Assembly: GCA_011317545.1 (NCBI GenBank)
Contig: WUJK01000002.1
Span: 3,658,001-3,722,000 of the forward strand
Direction: 5' to 3'
DNA from: Coniella vitis
Taxonomy: Eukaryota; Ascomycota; Sordariomycetes; Diaporthales; Schizoparmaceae
Length of the DNA stretch: 64,000 nucleotides
Shown here piece by piece: positions 44,682 to 56,757 of the stretch (position 1 is its first letter; each line of letters begins with the position of its first letter). A model generated the notes under the pieces. The model was not told the DNA's origin, ran no database searches, and saw only the letters and a program-made list of their open reading frames with translations. The position numbers and the translations under genes are program-made.

Positions 44682-45015
44682 CGATCTCACTACTTAGTCG
44701 CCTGGTCGTTGTAAGGAAACAGACCGTGAGACTGCCGACGGGCCGTCTTAGAAGTATATCCGGGTCTCGACCTTCAGTTTGTCACAAAAGCAAGGGAAAT
44801 TGAATACTGTGGTGCAGTGGCTGGCCGGCCTGCTCTTTTTAAATAGCACGTTTACGTTTGAACCGTGTTTTATTGACCTTATTTCTTTTTTTGATTCTTT
44901 CTTTCTTTCTCTCTTTTTTTCTTTCAACCCCTCCCGTCACAACTTTAAGCAGCACAGGATATTTCAAGCCATCCAAGATAGCCACATCAAAACATTAGAG
45001 CAGAACCAGCTGCTG

Positions 45016-45070
45016 TACATAGTAAACCGACGTTCCAGTAGACTTTCTTTTCTTTTCTTTTTACTATGTA
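45016..45070. repeat. 11-bp perfect inverted repeat
   Basis: TACATAGTAAA at 45016-45026 and its exact reverse complement at 45060-45070 flank a pyrimidine-rich spacer. The arms contain the TACATAGTA motif that recurs in other gene-free parts of the window. Confidence 0.75.
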
Positions 45071-45287
45071 GGCCTGTGACGGACTGTATATATATATATA
45101 TACTACGTATATCCTTTCCCCCCCCTCCCCCCAAAGAGAAATCAAAATCCATACATACCTGTTTTTTTTCTATGGCTCTATACTTATTACACTTATTTCC
45201 TCTTGAATATGCCTTGTTGTATGTACGATTCAAGGTACTACTCATCATCTGAGCCCACTACTACCATGTCCTCACGGCTGGCCTTTA

Positions 45288-45316
45288 TAGGCTGGCTGGC
45301 TGGCTGGCTGGCTGAG
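45288..45316. repeat. (GGCT)n microsatellite
   Basis: About six GGCT units in non-coding DNA. Confidence 0.85.
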
Positions 45317-45563
45317 AAATTGGCCCGCTGGTCTTCTCGCCTCGGGCCTCGAGTTTCAGAAAGCAAATACAAATACCAGTAAATAAAAACAGCCTGTCAT
45401 TTTCTGACGATAGCATCTTATATTCCCGAAAAAAAAAAAAGACAGACCGTATGACTTTGAGCGGGGCACGTTGGGATACCAGTTTCCTCGCCTGGCCAAC
45501 TCACAACAAAACCAAGAATTCAGGACCAAAGCGTATCGTTTTGATTGTAGGCCTCGCCTCACC

Positions 45564-47820
45564 TCACGAACTCCTCCTCCCAGACGGCTCAAACGGAAAC
45601 AGAGCACTCACGCCCGCCATGGCCACAAACAGCGCCGCACACACATAAATCGGCACCGGCGTGCTCGTGTTGCTCACCGTCGCAATGACGGCCGACAGGA
45701 TGCCCATGACGCGGTTGCACGCCACGGCCACGCCGTTGCCCGTCGCGCGGTGGGCGCTGGGCAGCACCTCGGGCGTGTAGGCGTACAGCGTGCCGTAGTA
45801 GACGTTGAGGCTGAAGGCAATGGCGCACGAAAAGCCCACGTTCTCGGGCTCGGTGCGCACCGCCGTGTAGGCGAAGAAGAAGGCCGCCGTGGCCAGCGCG
45901 CCCAGCACCATGGTGTACCGCCGGCCGAGCAGAGGCTGCCTGCACAGCCAGCCGGCGAGGATGGGGCTTGGGATGCCGCTGATGTTGACGAGGGCGTAGT
46001 TGCGCCAGGTGTCGTAGGTCGACACGTGGAAGGATGCGCCGCGGGTTGCGAGATAGGTGCTGTGACGTGTTATCATCAAAAGAGCTTGGTGGAGAAGGGC
46101 GAAAGAAGGGCCGCCCGCCTGAGAGGAAAAACCATAGAAGCAGACGGCACCCAGACTTACTCGAGGAATACGTAGAACAGCGGATACGCCAGCCCAATCA
46201 GCGCCCACGACAGCCAGATCAAGGCCGTCGACACAATCATGGGCCGCGTCACGAGCAGCCCGCGAAAGTGAAGAAGCGTCTCGCCGACCGAGAAGCGGCT
46301 CTTGCTGTGCGTCCCTTGCACCACACCGCACTCTTGCAGCCTGTCGAGCGTCAGTGAGCACTGCCGATTGTGCCGTCTCGCGATGGCCTGCAGTGTTTCG
46401 ACCAGCTGCGCGTCGTCGCCTGTCCCGAGCAGGTACTTGGGCGTCTCCTTGAGCCGGATCACCGTCACGCGCGCAACCGACATGGCCAAGACGAGGGCGC
46501 CGGCTGTGAACATTGTGTCTGCCGAATGGTTATGCTGCTGCCAACCCCCCGTAGGGTGAAAAGGGTCGTTGGTGCTTGGGGGAGAAGACTTACATCTCCA
46601 GCCCATGTTGTTGGCACGGGTGCATGTTTCGGTGGACGCACAGTTCCATTTGCCCGGTGCTATATCACCATGTTAGCACACACACTCGCATGTGCTGATA
46701 GTTTCTTGGATGGTAGTGTTATCAAGAGACAAAGAAAGCCTCACCCATGAATCCCCAGGCAATGAAGCCGACAATAGCTTGGCCAAAGCCCCACCAGCAA
46801 GCCATGGCTGTCAGCACCCACTGCTTATCGCCAGGGAGATATTCGAGAAACACCGTGGTATCCAGGATTACTGTTTGGGAGACAGCTTTGGTTAGCCAGG
46901 TCCTCTCTACACTTCACTTGCCCACTTGCCCACATCATATCCCAAGCAAGGTTGAATGGAGAGAAGCAGCCGCTCCGCGTCGGTGGCATCTCAAGACGGA
47001 GTGCAAGAAAGCGAGCAAGAGAACACAATACGCCTTCAACGTACAGTTTCCCCCGGCTCCAAAGCCCAGCAAGGCAACAAACAGCCCCAGAGAGGGCCAG
47101 CTCGGCATCGCCCCGGCCACAATCGTCGCTGCCGAGCTGATGAACAGCGACACGTTGAACGCAAACCGCCGCCCCATCACGTCTGCCGACAGGCCCCAGA
47201 AGAGGGCGCCGGTGAGCATGCCCACGTACACGGCAATGGTGAGTGCTCGGCTGTACCCGTGGCTGCCAAACTCCATGTACGCTTGCGTGGCGATGATGGA
47301 CTGCAAGAGGAGGAGAAGCGAGTCGACTGCATAGCTGGATCGGCGTTAGTCTGCACCTCATGGAGAGGAGTTGTTGTTGTTGTTGTTGCTGTATATCAAA
47401 ATGGAGTGGGACGGAAGAAGCAGAAAAGAGAACACACCCAAAGCCATTCAAGAAGAACAACTTCCAATGATACCCCGTCCACCCAATCTCATCAATCGCC
47501 TGCAATACATCCATCCCATGACCGTCAGCCTATGCCTATGCCTATTCACGATTTCTCAACCCATTCTCACACCAACCCTTCAATGGAGCACTCACATTAT
47601 TCACAAGGTGCATCTTGACGTTCAACACAGGATCCAAGTCCTGCCGCGCCAACAGATCCTCCTCGCTGTCGACCGAAGAAGCCCCGTCCGTTGCGCCTCT
47701 TCCCATAGCTACATCGCCACCAGCAGCGCCCACTTCGTCCTCGTAAGCAGGCGTGAAGCCGGCCGCAATCGCCCGCTTCTCCGAGTCCGGGAGATCGCCC
47801 GCAGGCACTGAAGAAGCCAT
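45564..47820 (-). CDS. SV2-like major facilitator superfamily transporter
   Basis: A 540-residue MFS transporter of the SV2/SVOP-like sugar-porter branch, placed in a membrane by family knowledge. It has seven exons: 47820-47596, 47499-47438, 47334-47045, 46870-46745, 46659-46594, 46518-46161 and 46059-45564. All introns are GT-AG and the phases (0,2,1,1,1,2) add up to one open frame. The cytosolic N-terminus carries DPVLNVKMHLVNN, then AIDEIGWTGYHWKLFFLNGFG and the family's YAVDSLLLLLQSI. GLSADVMGRR is the loop 2-3 signature; GFGAGGN and LDTTVFLEYLP follow. The C-terminal half includes NVYYGTLYAYTPEVLPSAHR and ends FPFEPSGRRSS. The substrate is unknown. A (CT)n tract on the coding strand ends 2-3 bp before the start codon, a common fungal leader feature. 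Confidence 0.93.
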
Positions 47821-50377
47821 GAGGAGAGAGAGAGAGAGAGAGAGAGAGTATACACTCGGGTAGCGCTCCGCTCCGCTCTGCGTCGTGTGCCCAAGGCCTG
47901 GTTGGCTATAAGCGAATTTGATGTTTATCGGCTCCGAGTCATTGGTTCTTTTGTCTTTCTTTTGGTTTTGCTGGCACAAAATGTTGTTATCAAGTGGACT
48001 GCACTTGGAATAGTGCCATTCGTTTGGAAAGCTGGAGCACCCCCGTTAGTCTCGATTCAACGCGACTACATCGACATCAAGCTCGCTGATTGGGGAGAGG
48101 AGACGGCGGGACGCGGGACGCAGAGAGAAGCTGCGGAACCAGATACGATCCGAAGTACTCTCTCTGGTTGGTGCTTGGACTTTGTGCAACAACGACCCAA
48201 CGTGTACTTTACTTACTTGTCTACTACGCCACCTGAGCTGTGTCACAATCAGCAGGAAGAACGAATAGAGACGAGGGAATACGTCAATATCAGGAGCAGG
48301 GCCGGATTGCGTGCCCACTTGAGATTGTTGTTCGTACTGAAAAAGAACTGGAAAAAAGAAAAAAGAGAAGAAAAAAAAAAAAAAAAAACCTTGCAAGACA
48401 TGAAGAAACATGTGTCCCTTGCGTTGAACAGCACGTCAATGGCTGAAATCTGATACAGTAGATCCATAGTAAAACTGCAGTATCTGCTCATTCAAGTGGG
48501 CGAAAAAAAAAAAAAGAAAAAGGCACGGCTGCGTGTATAGAAATCACCGTCGGGGCTGCCCTCGTGCTACTACTCCTCGCTTCTGATAGGCTCGACAGCT
48601 ATGGACATACACGGTTAGATCAATCAGCACCCTTACATGTACATAGTAAGAAGCAGGCAGGCCTTGATAGACGTACCAGAGCGGGCACCAAGTAGCTTTC
48701 GGAAGCCTTCCCCCCCAAGTGGGCGCAGTTGGCCCATTCTCGCGCCATGTATGTGTGCAATGTAGCTCATCAGCAAATGCTAGATAATCACCAGAAGCGG
48801 GGAAGGGCTTACATACTGGTGAGGAGTACAAGCCCACAAACACAAGATGGCCGTAGACTGGAATCGTGTTGATCTGAAGGGGGGGGGGGGGGGAGGCCGT
48901 ATTGCTCAAATCGTCAGCCAGCCAGCCAGCCCGTCAGTCAGTTATTGCCCAGAGAAGGACAGGAGAATAGTCCATCATCCACCGGAAAAGAGCATAGCTT
49001 GTACATGCTGCAATGGACACTTCTGCTGTTGTTGAACAATACTATTAAAAGACCCTCCTCATCGGCTGACTACTTGTGCTTTTTTTTTTTTTTTTTTTCC
49101 TTTCTTTCTTTTTCCTCCTTACCCAGCTCCCAACACCATCCTCATAGCCCCCAAGGCGAGCGCTCATTCCTCATTCCTCTTCCTAGTCCCTCGCAAAGTA
49201 AAAAACCAAGGCCAAACAGGTATCCTGGCGTAAAAGCAACGAAACCATCACTCATCATTTTCTCGGGTGCTCAACGTTCATGCGCAAATGTAGATCCGCA
49301 GAGAAGGTGATAACAAAAGAAGAAGAAACAAGGCAGACTCCTCTGCTGCCAGTCAAAACAGCCGACCAAAAGCAGCTGACAAGGAGACCAGGACACGCGT
49401 GCTATCAGCGTAGGCGACCAACAGAAGGAGATAAACCCCCTATTTTTGACAAGCATGAAGCTTTTCTGTTTCTTTTCACCAAGAATCATTGCAATCAAGA
49501 CTGGTTTCAGCCGTCAACGAACCATGAAAGTCAGATGTGGTAGCTTGCATGAACGTCAGGGTTGCAAGCACAAGTGACGATTGTGAACTCAAGAGCAGAC
49601 CATGGTCCTAACGGAGGCGAGTCTGAGGTATTGAGCAAATGGCATGGCCGCGCAACAGCCAAGGACAGTCATTGTTGTAGTGAAAACCTCCGCATGCTTA
49701 CTCGTAGTTTTTCTTTTGTCGAGTCGGCTGAGAAACCGAATGAATGGATGGTCAGGTAAAAGCGTGGGCATCTTGTGGACGGGTTCTTTTTCAAAACACG
49801 GTCGGCGCGTTGAGGCCCCATACGAGCGAGCAGAGCAGACAAGATCAAGTCAACGTGACTACGACCAGAATCATGATCCAGACAGAGAAATGGCAGGCAT
49901 AGTGATACGCATAAGATGCCTTCACAAGTAATGCTGCTTGTGGCTGCATGTGGCTGCATGTGGTCGACAGAAGAACCAAGACGCATGAGTCTTGCTCCAG
50001 ACTCTGTTCTTTGCAGACAACTGCCAGGTCAAAAGAAGCCGCACGTGGCCCTGCAGCTTTGTGTGGTGCGGTACGGTTGAGAAAAAAAAAAGGTATGTGT
50101 ACTCATACAGTCATTCGACGATCAGTGTCGGGTGAAGGAGGAGTTGAAGCCCCCACAAGGGGCTTCAACAGCCGGCGGAACCTAGCATAGAATAGCTTCA
50201 TCATGGCGTGCAGAGGCTGACAGTCGCCATGTCATGTCAGTCAGTAAGAAGGGGGCGTGTGCGTCTTTTGTGTGCGTTTGCGTGCTTGCGTTTGTGTGCA
50301 GAGTAGCGGGCCAAGCTGTGTATATGAGCAGCGGTCATTCACGCAGTCTTGCCATCTCCAGGTTCACACAGAACAGA
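47821..50377. other. intergenic region
   Basis: The space upstream of the MFS gene and downstream of the KH gene. No credible frame. It contains a (GA)n run at about 47823-47849, a poly-A run near 48369-48388, a GTACATAGTA motif near 48640 and a G run near 48880-48892. Confidence 0.55.
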
Positions 50378-52402
50378 CTACGAAGTGCCGGGAGGCTTGG
50401 TAGCATCACCCTGACCAGTAGCACTGGCAGCATTCTGAGCATAAGACTGATACCAAAGGGCCAGGTAGTTTTGGTAGCCACCATCTGCGAAACAAAACAG
50501 CGTCAGTATCACAGAAAACAAAAGCACAACAAAACAAGTTCGGCCAAGGAAGGCTTACAGGCTGCGTAAGGATCAGGCTGGCCATCGGCGCCTGCTGGGG
50601 CTTGGGCTGCAGGGACGCCTGGGTTTCCTGGATGCTGGTGGTTAGAAGTCTGCCCGTAGTTGGGATTGTCATAGTCACGGTGGTGACCGCGTCCGCCGCG
50701 GCCTCCACCACCACCACCGCCGCCGCCGCCGCCACCGTTGCTCTTTTGCTTCTACGACAATAATTAGTACTCCCCCTCCTAACGACGAATCTGAAGGGGT
50801 CGGCCAAACTTACCACTGCCTCCACTTTGTCCTCAATGGCCTGCTTGGCTCGCTCGATAGCGTCCCGCGAGCCCACAAGCTCAATCTCACGCTCGCTCTG
50901 GCCTGGCTGGGGCTGCTGGGACACATTGATCTTGCATCCCGTGGTGTTCTGCATCTCTCGAATCGTCTCGCCGCCCTTTCCAATAATCATGCCGACCGCT
51001 TCGTTGGGAACAAAGATGGCATCCTGCGTCTTTTCGTGCATATTCTCGCGTGGACCACGGGCTTGCGGCGCACCAGTGCCATTAGCCCTGCTGTCCGAGT
51101 CGACGATTTCCATGATCATCTCCTTGGCCTGTGCGGCTGCTGCATAGGGTCCAATGAGGTTCACAGGGCGAAGGCCATTGACACTCTTGGATTCGCCAAC
51201 AATATTGACATGACAGCCGCTACGCTCCTGTAAATCTCTGATAGTCTCACCCCCACGACCGATGATCAAACCGACAGTTCTGTCAGGAACCATGATTTGC
51301 AAGCAGTCTTCGCCCTCTTTCAGATTGGCAACACCACCACGGTCGACGACCGGAGCGGGACGAGGACCACCGCGGTCGAGGCCGGCGCGAGCAATGGCAC
51401 CCATGCCACTGTCTTCGATGATGCGGTTGATTGCAGCGCGGGCCTCTGCTCGGCGAGCGCGCGGGCCCGTAATCTTGCACTGACGGAATTTGTCATCGTT
51501 GCTGTTGGGTGGCAGGAACTGAACCCTGCACTTTGTCTCTCCTTCGACGCGCCGAAGGTTCTCGCCTTGGCGCCCAATAATCAGGCCCACAAGACTGGCC
51601 TCGATTTCCATGGTTTCGGCCGCATTATCTTCGTCGCCGCGCAGAGGAGAGCGCTGTCGCATATTGTTGGATCCGCGGGGGGAGAACGCGCCACCGCTCT
51701 GGCGACCACGGGGGCCAGGCGAGTAGGAGCGGTCGCGCGCATGGTGGCCGTAGTCACGAGCGGGTCGCTCCTCGCGGCGCTCGTCTCTGTACGGGTTCTG
51801 GTCGCGGTAGTTGTCGCGTCGAGGAGAGCGAGAGCGAGATCGGCGCCACTGGCGGTTGTCGCCGCCGTGGCTCTCACCTCCGTAGACGGGAGTGCGCTCG
51901 TAGGGCGCCAGATTGTTGGCCGCTGCGACAGCCTTTGCCTTGGCAATTGCATCTTGGAGACTAACGGTGCCAGAGGTGACGGGCTTGATGGCGCTCAAAT
52001 CGACGGTGCCGCTGGACGAGGGCTGGGGGTAACCGTATTGGGCAGGAGGTGGGTAGCTGGCGCCTGGCGGAGGCGCATTAGGCTGGGCCGGCATGGAATA
52101 GCCAGGCTGGGCTGGGTAGGAGGGAGCAGCAAGGCCGGGCTGGCCTTGAGAAGGTGTCGCCGTAGCAGGACGCTGCTGGGTCGCTATAAAGGAGAGGAGA
52201 TTAGTTGAAGCCATACCAAAAACTGCTTGGGTTATGATGACGATAGTGATGATGCCATGCTACTGTACTGTTGCTCGGCCGTTTCTGGGAAGGATGAAGA
52301 GCTCATGGTGGAGGATGGTGAGCAGACATGACTGGACAGCCAGAGAGACTTACCACGCAGCTGCTCCAGGATCTGCTGAATATCTGGTGTTGCACCGGCC
52401 AT
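50378..52402 (-). CDS. three-KH-domain RNA/ssDNA-binding protein (FUBP-like)
   Basis: A 572-residue nucleic-acid-binding protein resembling far-upstream-element-binding/KSRP proteins, likely acting in mRNA processing or stability. Exons: 52402-52354, 52183-50814, 50751-50559 and 50484-50378; introns are GT-AG with CTAAT or CTGAC branch sites. Exon 1 is only 49 nt (MAGATPDIQQILEQLR). A Pro/Gln/Tyr-rich region follows, then a short SAIKPV...LQDAIAKAKAVA helix and an Arg/Ser-rich segment (RRSRSRSPRR). The three KH domains have GxxG loops GRQG (about residue 217), GRGG (about 323) and GKGG (about 416). The tail has ten Gly then RGGRGHHRD, and ends with Tyr-rich DPYAAYGGYQNYLALWYQ, similar to FUBP C-terminal tyrosine motifs. 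An in-frame ATG in intron 1 is rejected as a start because the spliced N-terminus is better. Confidence 0.9.
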
Positions 52403-53739
52403 CTTTGTCGTCTCTGCTTATTCTTGGTGTGTATGTATGTGCGTCTCTTTCTTGGTGGACTCGAGCTAGGGCGGCAAAGCTGGCCCAAGTTGGTGGTGCT
52501 ACTGCTTTGCGCGTCACTGTCAGGGTGTCTCCAGGTCCGGGTGACTTGCTGAGAAGTGATCTCATGCACTCGAGTTGTTCTAGGTAACACGCTGGTTTGC
52601 AGGGCCAGAACAGCGTGCTGAAACAAGCCAGGCGCAGCAATAGAGGCAGCAGAGGGTGCTGCTGAGGTTGTCGCAACTTGTCGCGTTATGGAGTGAACAG
52701 GTGAGGATGCGGGCTCGTGTCAATTGGCGGTGGGCAAGAATGCGCTGGAAAAGCCCACAAGCCACAAGAATGTTGAAAAACTAAGTGAAGATAGCAGCCA
52801 AGCGATAGCTGTGAATGAAAGACAGAGCACAGAGCCGGCAGTGGGGAGGATGGGTGTGGATGGAGGAGGGAAGGCTTTGGTTGTGCTCAATTCTAGAGAA
52901 GCAAATTGCAGGTTGCAACTTTCTTGCGCGCCCGCATGCCAGTTGCTGGCTTCAGGGTGGCCTGTGCTTGGGGCCTACTGATACATACTATGTACTATGG
53001 TAGTAGCTGGATTGTTAGCTGGGCAGGCTAGGGGCCTTGAGCGCTAAGGGCACAGCGGCAGCACCTGATACTCTGGACACGGCACAGGGAATTTGAGCCT
53101 GGCAGTCTGGAGAGCAGTGTCTGGCCTGTCAGAGCTCCCCCTTGGCCTAAATTTTCAGAAGTGGAAGTGATATGCCCCGCCCCACCCAGCACCTGCAGCT
53201 TCAATTTCTGGGCCTTGCAGCCAGGTGCTGCCAGTGGCAACCTCAACACTGGAAATCGCTGGCCTGACTTCTATGTTGCATTTTTTAGTGGGCGGCAAGA
53301 CTACTGTTGTACTACTTATAGGGGACACAGTTGGGTTAAAATGCATCCTGCATCATAGTAGAAATTGCAAAAAGAGTATAATTACAAGATGCCAATTTCC
53401 CGAGATATTTTGCCTTTGTTCCAAAATGAAGTAAATGGTAGCCATCACAGCTATGCTTTGGCCACCTCGGTCAAGGAATTGGTGATAGCACTGCAATTGC
53501 ATTACTTAAGCTTATTTACTGCACGGACCATGACTCACATTTTTTTTCTGGACCCACTTCAGCCTCGCCTGAAGCTATTCCCAGATCTTGCTGCGTACAT
53601 TCGTTTGGTTTCAATCCTAACTATAACTCACTAGTGATTCTGGACCCATTCGCATTATTACTTCTCTATATTACAAGCTGTAGACTTTTCCATCGAAACC
53701 CTGTACTTCCACCTTGCTCACTCTCAATTAATCCTTCTT
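52403..53739. other. intergenic region with an A/T-rich island
   Basis: The upstream region of the KH gene. From about 53140 to 53740 the composition becomes clearly A/T-richer than the flanks. Frames there are short and unrecognised. TACTATGTACTATGG lies at about 52987-53001. No gene can be supported. Confidence 0.5.
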
Positions 53740-53946
53740 CTAGCCCTCCTGTATATCATGTAGCACATGGTTGAGCCCAAGCTGAAACACAGCCATATAA
53801 TCCGCCATTTTATGCGGTCCTTCCCCTTCACCACCCCCTGACCAGTCGCCCCAGTCATCGGCTGCGGCTGCGGCTGCGGCTGCGGCTTCTGCGCCAGAGC
53901 CGACATCCTCAAAGCCAGCATCAGCATCGCCGCTCTCTACATCCAT
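53740..53946 (-). CDS. possible 68-residue acidic protein
   Basis: A short frame starting MDVESGDADAGFEDVG, with a nine-Ala run encoded by GGCTGC repeats, then DDWGDWSGGG and a helical-looking end (MADYMAVFQLGL...DIQEG). Codon choice is good and the C-terminus has protein-like character, but the length is marginal. An in-frame ATG three codons upstream is possible. It could be a small gene or the last exon of a larger one whose upstream exons I cannot find. I do not recognise the family. Confidence 0.35.
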   Translation of the reverse strand: MDVESGDADAGFEDVGSGAEAAAAAAAAADDWGDWSGGGEGEGPHKMADYMAVFQLGLNHVLHDIQEG

Positions 53947-54448
53947 AACTTGCATAACAAACAAACAAACGAACAAACAGTCTTAGCACCACCCACAACA
54001 GGAATAATAGAAGATGAAGGAGAAGGAGTGACAGTTGCAGTAGTAAACCCTGAAAAACAAAAACCCCACTGCTCGGCATATCGTCAAATTCAAAAGCACC
54101 ACATCACTGACATCACCGTAGCACCAGTCGAAACAGCAGCGAATCATTGCAACATATTCAAATCATCCTTGTTAAAGACACCAGAAAACATCAAGCCAAG
54201 TAGGCAAACCTCTCCAACACCACGTACACCACACTCAGTCCCTCACGAACTTTAGCCGGCAGCCACGTGTGGATCATGAGCCTGCCCACAATAGACTGGG
54301 CAATTGCCAGCCCGAGATATCATGAGGCAGCTTGCCTAGGATGACAGTGGGGGTATGTAGTGGGTAGTCGGGGGCCTAGAGTGGGAGGAAGCATTGGTTG
54401 TAGGCAGATCGGTGTGTTTGGACGTCAGCATTGTGCGAGACTCGGGCC
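53947..54448. other. intergenic region
   Basis: About 500 bp with no convincing coding frame, between two minus-strand frames. Confidence 0.55.
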
Positions 54449-55780
54449 TCAGTGGTTTCCGGGGCAGGAGGGGGAAGAGTCTGTTTCTCGGCCTGAATCC
54501 TCGCCGGCGTCGGCGTCGATTGCGCGCGGCGCAATGTTGGGAAACGGTGCTTCGGTGCTGGACGGACCGTTCTTGTCGGTGGGCGTATTGGTGAAGTGGA
54601 TGGTCGTCGTGGCTGCTGTACCAGGTGCTGTCTCCGTCACAGGCTCTGTGGGCATGGGAAACTCTGTAAAGTGGAATGTCGTTGTGGCAGCTGTTTCAGG
54701 TGTTTCCAGGAATGATGCGTCGTCGTCGCCGTCGACTTGGCCGTCGGCTATGTCGAAGATCTCGACGCCCTCAACAGCCAGCAGATGAGCAGATCCACTA
54801 CTCGCCGTAACGTACACCGTGGTAGTCGCCGGCACGCACAAGGCCGCAGGTGCAACGTCCGTGATGATGGTTGGAAACTTCTCTATGTTGCTCGCAGTCG
54901 CGGTGGTCTTTCTCGACCTTGTCGTGGGTGCAATAATAGTTGGAAACGTCTCCAAGTTGCTCGCAGTCGAGGTGGTCTTGGTCGACCTTGGCGTGGGTGA
55001 AATGATAGTTGGAAACGTCTCCAAGTTGCTCGCAGTCGAGGTGGTCTTCCTCGACCTTGGCGTGGGTGAAATAATAGTGGGAAACGTCTCCAAGTTACTC
55101 GCAGTCGAGATCGTCTTGGTCGAAGTGGACGTAGTCGTGGTCGTCGTAGTCGCAGCGGCGCCCCACTGAGTGGTGGCCCAGGTGACGCCGACGCCGACGC
55201 CGACGCCAGGCCGCCTCCAGTCGCTCGGAACCGTGGAGATGCTCCTGGCGGCAGGGGTCTCGTGGGCGTCAAGACCAGCGGCGGTGAGCTCCCGGGGCGT
55301 CAAGCGAGAGGGCGGAGCCACCTGGCGGAGCTTTGGCAGCTGGTCCTGGCCCTTTGCCTCTCGCTGCGACAGCCAAAGCGCGTCCCAGTACCTCGATCGT
55401 TCCGACCCTTGTTCACTTTCCTCCGTGTCGGAGTGAACAATGACAGGCCGCAGCTCATCAACGACAGTATCCTCACCCTCCGCATGAGAACCCATGGAAG
55501 TTGGAGCGAGAAGCCTCCTAAACAAACGGTTCGTAGGCCCCGAAGGGGTCTTGGCAACCATCGTATGCTGGACAATGGACGCGGTGAAGATGGCAGCAAA
55601 GAGACAGAGACACACGCCAAGACCCGTGAGAAAGACAACCCTGCGCGCAAAGCAGCGAGGGTGGCGGCGCGCGTCTCGGGATAGTCGCTGTGGCATTGGC
55701 GGCGACGGCGGCAGCGACGACATGCTGCTCGACGCGCGGGACATGCTATAAAAGGGGGGCATTGTATCAGGGTCCTTCAT
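54449..55780 (-). CDS. Thr-rich single-pass membrane protein with tandem repeats
   Basis: A 443-residue protein I do not recognise. Residues 1-47 are Ser/Pro/Arg-rich and end in a basic stretch (RDARRHPRCFARR). One membrane segment covers about residues 48-70 (VVFLTGLGVCLCLFAAIFTA). With the positive charges before it, a type II topology (C-terminus outside or lumenal) is likely. From about residue 205 the protein is Thr-rich. Residues 222-306 are three full and one partial copy of a 23-residue repeat built on TASNLETFPTII. The region after it has two copies of an ATTT-x-HFT motif. The Thr/Ser-rich outer part would be a good O-glycosylation target, as in fungal wall or surface proteins. The ATG at 55780 is used; a second in-frame ATG six codons later is possible. 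Confidence 0.7.
   Translation of the reverse strand: MKDPDTMPPFYSMSRASSSMSSLPPSPPMPQRLSRDARRHPRCFARRVVFLTGLGVCLCLFAAIFTASIVQHTMVAKTPSGPTNRLFRRLLAPTSMGSHAEGEDTVVDELRPVIVHSDTEESEQGSERSRYWDALWLSQREAKGQDQLPKLRQVAPPSRLTPRELTAAGLDAHETPAARSISTVPSDWRRPGVGVGVGVTWATTQWGAAATTTTTTTSTSTKTISTASNLETFPTIISPTPRSRKTTSTASNLETFPTIISPTPRSTKTTSTASNLETFPTIIAPTTRSRKTTATASNIEKFPTIITDVAPAALCVPATTTVYVTASSGSAHLLAVEGVEIFDIADGQVDGDDDASFLETPETAATTTFHFTEFPMPTEPVTETAPGTAATTTIHFTNTPTDKNGPSSTEAPFPNIAPRAIDADAGEDSGRETDSSPSCPGNH
54863..55117 (-). repeat. 69-bp tandem repeat in coding sequence
   Basis: Units start at 55117, 55048, 54979 and 54910 (coding strand), exactly 69 bp apart. The first three are nearly identical in DNA, including synonymous positions; the fourth has diverged and breaks off after about 48 bp. 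Confidence 0.92.
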
Positions 55781-56757
55781 TAGATATTATTATTATTATG
55801 AGAGTGTTGCTTTTTGTTCGTTTGTTTTGTTTTTGTTTTTCTGGGGAAAGTAGACCAGGACAAGGCAGCGAATGGCAATAATGATGATGACCTCACCCCA
55901 AGGCGCAAAGACAAATGCCTACCAAACTGCGCCACGAAAAGAGATGCAGAAGAAGAGAGACAGTAGACTGGACAGAGGGAGACCATGCGCCCCTTGGCCT
56001 TTTAAGCAGTCAAGGTCCAACCGAGCGAGGACGGAGCTCAGTCGTTAGTGTTGTCGACCACTGTTCTCGTTTCCTCTCCCTTCAAAATGCGCTTGCGAAC
56101 CCCCCTCGCCATCTATTCCTGGAGCTCTCTTCGCAGAATCAATGACGACCTCGTCGTGTACGCTTAAGCTCTGCGATTGGACATCGTGGCTCTTCACATG
56201 GAAGAAGGCGAGGCCGCCCCTCTCCTCTGGCTGGGATAGCTGTCATACAAACAGACGGCTTGGCTGCTGTAAGTATGTTTACCACCCTTGTGAGATGCTG
56301 TTCGCGGAAACGGCTTTGGTAGCTATGCCTTCTTAGTGGCCGTCGATCCCTGGGTGCTTTTCTGTATTCACATTAGTCTTTGGCAGAGCTGCAAAGACAA
56401 CCTTGCAAGGTGCACCTGGAAATCGATTGGTTGGGATGCAGTTTATATCTCCTTTTTCTTCTTGTTTTCGCTGCAGTTTGACTCGCCATCCAGTATTTAC
56501 CTATTCGATATTTCCGATAGCACCGCTGTGAGAAGGTGCAGTATCATAGCTCGAGAGATTCGACGTATAAATCGTACAGGCCGCAGGGAGCTTCTCCCTG
56601 CTCGTAGTTGAGTTGGCATTAGCCGCCCACCACTAAGCCACCGTCAATCAGCCCAGCCTAGCCTCCTCTCGAAGAAAATACACCCCCCACCCTGGCCCCA
56701 TCTCTCGAAACGGCATCACTTCGTATAACTCACTCTGCCACGTATCCTTGAGACGCC
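55781..56757. other. intergenic region
   Basis: The upstream region of the repeat protein and downstream region of the acetyl-CoA hydrolase gene. No credible frame. Confidence 0.55.

Larger units (their letters stand above)
43589..45563. other. gene-free region with repeats
   Basis: The upstream region of the RlpA-like gene and downstream region of the MFS gene. No credible coding frame. It contains a CTC run (about 44306-44349), a GTGGCC hexanucleotide run, an 11-bp perfect inverted repeat and a GGCT run. Confidence 0.55.

Noticed and set aside
45288..45316. Telomere-like or CRISPR-like short repeats (GGCT, AGCC, CATC runs)
   Set aside because: These are simple 4-bp microsatellites without spacers, and none matches the TTAGGG telomere unit.
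47887..48453. A 188-codon plus-strand frame upstream of the MFS gene
   Set aside because: It ends in a Lys run from poly-A and has no recognisable domain or codon bias.
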